This document shows positions 58,207 to 64,000 of a DNA stretch of 64,000 nucleotides, one piece after another; position 1 is the first letter of the stretch, and every line of letters begins with the position of its first letter. The notes beneath the pieces are model-generated. The model saw nothing but the letters and a program-made list of their open reading frames with translations. It did no database searches and was not told the DNA's origin. The position numbers and the translations under genes are program-made. The stretch is from assembly GCA_022478985.1 (NCBI GenBank), contig JAKSZP010014934.1, positions 1 through 64,000 of the forward strand, in the 5' to 3' direction. This stretch comes from Massospora cicadina. Its lineage: Eukaryota; Entomophthoromycota; Entomophthoromycetes; Entomophthorales; Entomophthoraceae.

Positions 58207-59971
58207 TTAACCCACCATAGCAGAGGGTGAGGAGGGGTCGGGGGGTTGGTTTTCAGAAAGACCCACCTCGATCAAGGGGTGTTGGTTACAGTACTGGATC
58301 AGAGCAGAGAGCCAGGGCGTTGGGGCATCTGCATAGTGGGGGCTGAGGTCAGCGTAGTAGGAGTTTTCCACTTCTGCATCAAGATAATGATGGGAAAGTG
58401 TTTCAACAAAAGCTGCGAGGAGAACTTCAGCTTCTTTGCGGGCTTCAGGAAGTTGGGTTAAAAGAGAGATACTGTGGCGGGTGATTTTGGCTGAAGGGTT
58501 GAATGAAGCAAGCGTTGCGACATTCATAACAGCGATTTCAGCATCATCAAATAGTTTTGAGATGTCACTGCAGGGAGATTTAGGGAAGTCAGGGGGAAGA
58601 AGATGGTGGGCAGTCCATGCTGGAGCTGAGCCACTGACTGAACCACCGCGGTGCGTAGTTTTGGGCAATGAGGAGAGGCCACCGCAGCTAAGGCGAGCTG
58701 GTGGTCACTTTGGAAGGGGGCTGTATTGGGTAGAGGAGCGAAATGGCGAGGGGTAGGGGTTTCATCGAAGTCAGGAAGGAAAAATTCTGCCCGACCATAA
58801 TTGCCATGGCAGAGAGGTTGACCTGTATGCTTACTAATGAGGATATTACCTGATTCGTCAGTTTCAGCCAACAGATCCCATGGATTTTGGTTCACTGGAA
58901 TAGTGGCGTTTAAATTTGAGTGTGTAGGATTGGGCGAATGGGCAGCTGCTTGGGTGAGAATGTTGGTCCAAGCATTGCTCTGATTGGCTGGCATAGATTT
59001 AGGTGGGAGAGTGAGGATGGAGGTTTTGGGTGGGGCTGATTTTCCATGTGGGCCCACTGAACGAGATTGGAGGGTGGGAGGGGGCAGCAAAGCGCCCCAT
59101 ACTGAACCTCCAGAGAGGGGCTCAGAAGCTGCATTGGCGGATTTGGCCTTAGGGCACGCTCTTTTTGCATGGTTAAGGCCAAAGCAGAGGGAACAAATCT
59201 GCCTACCACTATTGACCCGAGCCCAAAAGAAATGATCAGGCGCTGCAGCCACACTAGCGCGGGGTGGGATTTGTTGGGCTATGGTAGGGTGGTGTGGTAT
59301 GATGGTGGCTGTTGCACGAGGAACAGCAAGGCGTTCTGCACCAGATGGAATGGCAAAGATGAGTTTGGGCTGAGTGCCATAAGCCATGAGCCCCGCGACC
59401 AACTGGTCATACAAAACCTGGGGTGGAAGGTGGGATGGGAGATTTGCAAAGGATACCACTATCGTGGTGTCTGAAGGGAGGTGAGTACAGGTTGTGGATA
59501 TGGGATTTTTTTTATAAATTAGAGGAGTTTGTGCTGCCGCTTCAGCATCCTCCTCAGATTGGAACCCAACGTCAAAGTAGCCCTTAAAAGGGCGGAAGTC
59601 TATAAAGCCAGCTGGCGCAAAGGCTGTAGTGGCTAGGTCAATAATTGCCTTATCGGCATATGAGTTCAACGCCCATAGTCCACTCTGAGGCAATAGCGAA
59701 TAGCAGAGCGAGGGAGGGCGAGAGGATGGGGGCGAGAAGGGTGGACGCGCGCCAGGTGGAGCGCTAAGTCCCATGAGGGGACAAAACGGTTGGAAGCAGT
59801 GGGCGGGCTGTTTGAACCCGTCCAAACGCGCTTGCCTGCAGGGCGTAAAACGCTAGGTGGGGGTGCACTGCTGCCCCACACTGGGGTGGCAGGCGGCAGA
59901 GCCAAGGACATCAAAGAATAGGTTTGGGCAGATGGCTGTGGATAAATAAACTTAAATTTAAAATCGCTCAA
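58207..59971 (-). pseudogene. ORF1 of the ORF1-only LINE (two frameshifts)
   Basis: ATG 59971 begins MSDFKFKFIYPQPSAQ. A frameshift between about 59825 and 59700 leads into a 433-codon open frame ending at 58524. A second shift near 58660 gives the last part, which ends at TAA-side 58207 (QPPDPSSPSAMVG). Within the long frame are YFDVGFQSEEDAEAAAQ and VVSFANLPSHLPPQVLYDQL, matching WIDIGFETADEADVAAK and LFISFDSLPTNLPHKI of LINE-C. A CCHC knuckle CSLCFGLNHAKRAC lies near 59200. The protein is about 590 residues if the shifts are mended, and is the longest open coding region in the window. Confidence 0.82.
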
Positions 59972-59999
59972 AAGTGACTTTGAGCGGTTAAAGAGAGTT

Positions 60000-60013
60000 A
60001 GGAAATTTATAAA
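60000..60013. repeat. TSD of the ORF1-only LINE (right)
   Basis: Exact copy of 58092-58105. Confidence 0.8.
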
Positions 60014-60510
60014 TTAAAGGCGCACAAAATGCCCCACACCCTGGTGCACAAGGGGCCCACAGTAAAGTTTTAAAGCGGCGGCACAAGGGCGCCCTGGCTT
60101 AATTGTTGCTTAAAATTCTCCATACTCTCAGACACCCATAACACAGCTTTATAAATTTAAAACATCCAGACAGGTACCCCAGGTAGAAGTTGACGCAGTT
60201 ACTTAACTCCTGGAGGAGGGGAGTCAGGGCTGGTTTTATTATAACAGGAAACATTAGTGGGAAATTTGGAAGCCTAACCAACTTGGCTTTGAACTGTCCA
60301 TACCCAAAATGTAATCACCAAAAGGGTGTAAGTAACCCTGCGTTCAGAAAAAAGAGAAACGCCTAGCTTGCACACCACCAATGAGAATGAGAACACTGTG
60401 GATAAGAGCTTCCTAACCACAATGCACATCCAAAATGTCAAATACCACTACAAAGACCCTCCACTCAGAATAAGTCATGGGAAGGCCAAAAAATAAGGTT
60501 GGTCAACTAA
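60014..60510. other. Unassigned interior next to the F-family LTR
   Basis: No gene is recognised. The minus strand has a short frame at 60281-60099 without a known motif. It is GC-richer near 60030-60100 (gcgccctggc, ggcggcac). By position it would be the 5' interior of element F, but the minus sequence after the LTR (ttagttgaccaacc) does not look like the primer-binding site of the other elements. Confidence 0.4.
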
Positions 60511-61401
60511 TGTCAAAAGAATGTTTTTAACTCTCTTGTTCCCAGAGAGGTGGTACAGAATGCACAGCCACACCGCCATGGAAAAGACATTAGTAATATT
60601 TGAAACAAGGCCCTGAGGAGTGTGCCAGAGCAAAAGGGACCCAGGACAAGGGTGTACAACATGGTATATAGTATTAGGTAACCAATAAACAACAAAACTT
60701 GGTTGGATCCCAAAGGGGAGTCCATAACTAAGTGGAGATCTGTGCTGGGGAGCTTGGGTGCCTCAATCTGGAGGGGGCCAGGGTGGCCCCACAATGCATC
60801 AGTTATTGTAGATAATTTAATTAAATAAAGTGACCAACGTTGTTAGACCTCCTCAAGGTGGTCTGTGCACTGGTTTGCCCAAGGAACTATATTAAAAAAA
60901 AAGTCTTAACTGGAAATTTTATATTAGGAAGTTGACCAATGAGGAAAGTTGGTCTTATGGAAACATATATAAACAATGGGAGGCGAGTCAACATTTGATG
61001 TAAGTGGTGCCAAGCCTAAGCAAACCATAAGGTGCACACTACCATCAACCAGGGTCATATAACTTAAAATTGACCAAACTTAAGATTTAGATTGTAACTG
61101 GACTCATCCCAGTTTGGTGTAAAATAAATGGAATGGGCTTTGAAACCCTGTTCCTTGAGCAACTGTAACAAACTGTCAGGTTTGAGAGCATAGCTGGTGC
61201 GTTCTAACGCTCTGGCTGTAATGCCAAGCTGAACAACATGCACATTTCCAGGACCAAACTGGGCATATCTCACCTGTACCCAGCGTTGGTCCAAGGTATG
61301 TTTAAGATCATAAAGGCCTGTCAACTTAACCTTTTTGGCCTCCTGACGTCCAGCTTTATCCTTACAATCTGTGCCCTCAATTATGTCATGAACCCATGAC
61401 A
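60511..61401 (-). repeat. LTR of the F family (probable 5' LTR of F)
   Basis: An 891-bp copy of the LTR split between 19935-20752 and 40099-40258. It starts tgtc and ends gaca in plus reading. A minus-strand frame of 86 codons (61324-61064) lies inside it. The flank at 61402 (gttgg) does not match the flank at 19930 (gagag), so assignment to the same element is not proved. Confidence 0.7.
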
Positions 61402-61439
61402 GTTGGACCCTTTAAACATGGATCTAGGACAAGCTTATT

Positions 61440-61568
61440 TTTTTTGTTCTTTATACTATCATTGCCCCAGTTTCTTTATTTCAGTTAATCAACGCAATTG
61501 TCAAGAATAGTGAAGTTAATATCAGGGAGTAGAAGTGAGTCATAATATAAGCGGCCCTGTTTTTAACA
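61440..61568 (+). repeat. Remnant of a D-family LTR end
   Basis: actatcattgccccagttt, aatcaacgcaattgtcaaga and the end ttttaaca are the reverse complement of 34440-34550 in element D. It is therefore the last ~130 bases of a plus-oriented D-type LTR. No primer-binding site follows. Confidence 0.65.
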
Positions 61569-62374
61569 AATAGGAAATTGAAATCAATGGGAAAAGAGGT
61601 TAATCCTGATAAACCTCCATGTGCATTGTTCTAATAGGCTAGGAACTACATGGACTGCCTTGCTATTTTATACCACAGTTTTGGGTATTGGTGCGCAATA
61701 ACACAGTCACAAGTTATCCCCTACCCAAATTTCATTTACTGGGATCAGACTTAGGAGGTAGTGGTCATTGAGTCCATACTCTACTACTGGGGCGCCCTCC
61801 CTCCAGATATTTTATTGTTAAGTATGAGAGTACTTACAAAGATCTTTAAAACAAAGAAAAAAAATATCGTATATTTTTTATAATTTTCTTACTTAAAGAT
61901 ATTTATATTATAAACAAATTAGGTTCAAAAGTAGTTAAGATCTATATCAACATCCAACCGTGTTAAAATCCTACTTACTAAGAGAAAAATTTTATATAAT
62001 TTGGTAAGAGCTATGGATTATTTATGCATCGTTAAAGATAGATATCTTTACATAAAAATAGAGAGAGCATCTAATAATTATTCTTAGAACTCTTTAAAGT
62101 TAAAATTTTCTTATAAAGGTTAATATACTATAATTTTATATTAGAAGAATAAGTATTATTATGTATATGAACAATACCAGTAGTTAATATCTATAGTAAA
62201 TTACTATATGATGACATGATAGATAATGTAGCTATTATCTTATATGGTGTAGGGGATTGACTAATCAAGGATCTACTGTTATCTTAAATTAAATAAAGTG
62301 GTTAGAACAAATTAGGTTATTGTCTCACTACAACTGCAAGAATGTGAGTTTAGTTCTTCCTGACTCTTATAGGA
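61569..62374. other. AT-rich stretch without genes
   Basis: Very AT-rich, with many short ta repeats between 61850 and 62370. I see no open frame of note and no motif. It may be old element sequence. Confidence 0.6.
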
Positions 62375-63589
62375 TGTTAGAATTGGGGCTTTTGGGGCTA
62401 TATATAATACATTTTTATAAATAAAGGAAGCCTAGCTTATCACCTATAAAAGTGCATTTGCTATAGTAAGTCCTTTGGTCCATATACCAAAACATCTGTC
62501 TAATCAAATATAATAATATATAGTAAGGGTTGTAACTAGTAGTTTATATCATCATGATAAGAAATTTAAATATATAATATAAATTTACTATCTAAGGTTT
62601 TAACACAAAATGTATTGTAGAAGTAAGATACTTTTGCTTATTTGTAATAGATAATTAAAATTGCATAAATCTGATGGTAATATATCATTATAAGTAATAC
62701 AGGAAGAAACTATATGCCAGGAAACATCTTTGATTAAATTTAAAACTATAATGTATAATTGCTGAAAGAAGGTTATTAACCAAAGTTATAAACTATAGTG
62801 TGGCATATGACTGTCAGACATTTGCCTCCCAGGCTTCAAAATAAGAATGTTGTGGGTAAAAATTCGCAAAAAAGAAGAATAGTTGAACATTTTCAAGTCT
62901 GTGATAATGAGGAGATTTATTTAGATGATAGTAACGATTTATATCAGCCAAAAGACCCTGGCCAATTCTTGGTGGAAACCCCACAAATTGGGATAACACT
63001 ATTATTGATACTAAGCGGGCAATTAGCATGAAGCTAGGCAGTCAAATTGCTCCAACCAACGAGGGAACTCAGGGAGTCCATTGGCAGTTTCTCCCCCTGC
63101 CACACCCAATTCCCTTCAACCACCTAAGTGGGGGACCACCCCCTTTTATAGGCATGGCAGAGGTCCCCCAAGGTGAAATAATTTTATCAAATGGGGATTG
63201 GGCAAAATTTATAAAATTGTTACCTTATAAATACATCTTTCCAACAATATCTCCTCATGTATCATGCAGCCAAAGTGAACCAAGTTTTTTGAGCTTTGAT
63301 AAGCTACTTTTTCATATTACCTAATTTGGACTAATCTAAGCTATTCTGAATGTCTCATTGAATTTCCCTTGACCCTTGATACAGTTTAAATACTGAAGGG
63401 TCCAATATTGAGAGGGTTCATTTTCTTTACCCTGCGATATCATTAATAAAAAATATATAAACCCTGAACGTTTTAATTTATATTAGTATATGTTATTTTA
63501 TTATAAGTGGTGGATAAAACCCCCTTTTAAATTGTTGGATTTTGAGGTTACCAAGCTCCAGCGAGCCTTTATATCACAAAAATCTAACA
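62375..63589 (+). repeat. 5' LTR of Gypsy-I (provisional left end)
   Basis: The right end is firm: ...atctaaca at 63589 followed two bases later by a primer-binding site. The left end is placed at TGTTAGA (62375) because it is the inverted match of TCTAACA. Only one copy is in the window, so the left border is provisional. A frame of 77 codons (62798-63031) lies inside and is unlikely to be real. Confidence 0.55.
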
Positions 63590-63591
63590 AG

Positions 63592-63610
63592 TGGTGCTCA
63601 CTACAGGGGG
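63592..63610 (+). other. Primer-binding site of Gypsy-I
   Basis: tggtgctcactacaggggg, identical to Gypsy-G over 18 bases. Confidence 0.82.
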
Positions 63611-63641
63611 AGCCTGTACACCACAAAACCCACCAAAAATG

Positions 63642-64000
63642 ATGGATATAAACCCTCAGATAGCCCCCATTGAGCTCCAGTTAGCTAGTGCTTTGTCTCT
63701 CCTCAAAAGGCTTGAGCGGCACTCATTGCAAGGCCCTTATGGGGCATCCCTGGTATCCATAAACCCCCTTTTAGGGACAATATCCCAGGTGAGGGAAGTG
63801 TTACCTCTTTCCTCTTTATGTATGTTGTTGCTATGGATGGGGCAACGGACCATCTTAAAATCAAGTACCTCCTTCCCTGCCTGAGTTGTGGCGCTCAAAA
63901 GGGATATTTTTTCCGCACATGGCCACCCTCAGCACCTGGGCGGAGGTGAAGCAAGTGTGCACTGATGAATTTGGCTCCCTAAGAAGTTTAAAAAGGCAAA
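63642..64000 (+). pseudogene. Gypsy-I gag, N-terminal part
   Basis: ATG 63642 gives MDINPQIAPIELQLASALSL then LLKRLERHSLQGPYGASLVS, a helical N-terminus like the coiled coils of the other gags. A TGA at 63882-63884 stops this frame. The gag core continues around 63920-64000 in another frame (HMATLSTWAEVKQVCTDEFG). The remainder is outside the window. Confidence 0.65.

Larger units (their letters stand above)
58106..59999 (-). mobile_element. ORF1-only LINE derivative
   Basis: A 1,894-bp insert with a perfect 14-bp TSD. The minus strand has a 28-nt leader, one long ORF1 (59971-58207), a short 3' UTR and the shared LINE/SINE tail (58150-58114, tgtccatcccctggtcggcg then tacctcaaataaat). No endonuclease or reverse transcriptase is present. 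LINE copies are normally truncated at the 5' end, so loss of the internal ORF2 with both ends kept implies an element that spreads in this form, comparable to mammalian HAL1 (analogy only). Confidence 0.83.
62375..64000 (+). mobile_element. Gypsy-I: start of a Ty3/Gypsy element running off the window
   Basis: LTR, primer-binding site and the start of gag are present; the rest lies beyond base 64000. The gag core WAEVKQVCTDEFGSLRSLKR at the very end places it with C, E, G and H. Confidence 0.75.

Noticed and set aside
58436..59474. Plus-strand frames opposite the ORF1-only LINE
   Set aside because: They are shadows of the minus-strand ORF1, which has the zinc knuckle and homology to LINE-C.
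61064..61324. Gene inside the F-family LTR
   Set aside because: The equivalent frame in the other LTR copy (40252-40104 and 20752 downward) is broken by stops, so protein coding is not supported.
62798..63031. Small host gene of 77 codons
   Set aside because: It lies inside the provisional LTR of Gypsy-I, has no recognisable motif, and the opposite strand is open to a similar length.
1..64000. CRISPR arrays, rRNA, operons, bacterial promoters
   Set aside because: No regularly spaced short repeats, no rRNA blocks and no bacterial gene organisation were seen. The content is eukaryotic retrotransposons.

Overview
The window is about 64 kb of pure transposable-element sequence. I could not support a single host gene, rRNA, functional tRNA gene or CRISPR array. 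The content is non-LTR retrotransposons (LINEs) with an ORF1 carrying a CCHC zinc knuckle and an ORF2 with APE-type endonuclease, reverse transcriptase and a C-terminal Cys/His finger; Ty3/Gypsy LTR retrotransposons, one a chromovirus with a chromodomain; a tRNA-derived SINE; and gag-only or ORF1-only derivatives. This mix suggests a repeat-rich filamentous fungus, most likely a basidiomycete. That assignment is inference and I cannot name the species. Nearly every coding region is broken by stops and frameshifts.

Layout. 1-5173: LINE-A (minus strand), whose 3' tail ends at base 1. 5298-11377: LINE-B (plus), a different LINE family, flanked by a perfect 18-bp target-site duplication (TSD). 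11453-19934: the left part of Gypsy-B (minus), broken by element E at 13136-17478. E is a gag-only LTR element that itself carries two SINE copies in opposite orientations. 19935-20752 and 40099-40258: the two halves of the 3' LTR of chromovirus F (minus), split by Gypsy-C (20753-40098, TSD acatc). Gypsy-C contains LINE-C (27111-32252), and its 3' LTR is split by gag-only element D (34430-39036). 40259-44132: the pol of F. 44133-57502: Gypsy-G (plus), split inside its integrase by Gypsy-H (49612-56149, minus, TSD gggat). 58106-59999: an ORF1-only LINE derivative (minus, TSD aggaaatttataaa). 60511-61401: a second LTR of the F family. 61402-62374: AT-rich remnants. 62375-64000: the LTR, primer-binding site and gag start of Gypsy-I, running off the window.

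How the parts work together. LINE-A, LINE-C, the ORF1-only element and both SINEs end in the same roughly 35-nt 3' tail. This fits an autonomous LINE whose enzyme recognises that tail and also mobilises two classes of parasite: a SINE with a tRNA head and an ORF1-only element. On the LTR side, C, D, G, H and I share one primer-binding-site sequence, and E has a variant of it. C, D, E, G, H and I carry related gag cores, and C, G and H (with B weakly) carry a GAPxNI-type protease. D and E have lost pol and look like non-autonomous partners of that lineage. Insertion has been repeated and nested to at least three supported levels (four if F lies inside B), and removing an insert plus one TSD copy restores the host reading frame in several cases. 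Stops and lost catalytic residues, especially in G, are mostly G:C to A:T transitions.
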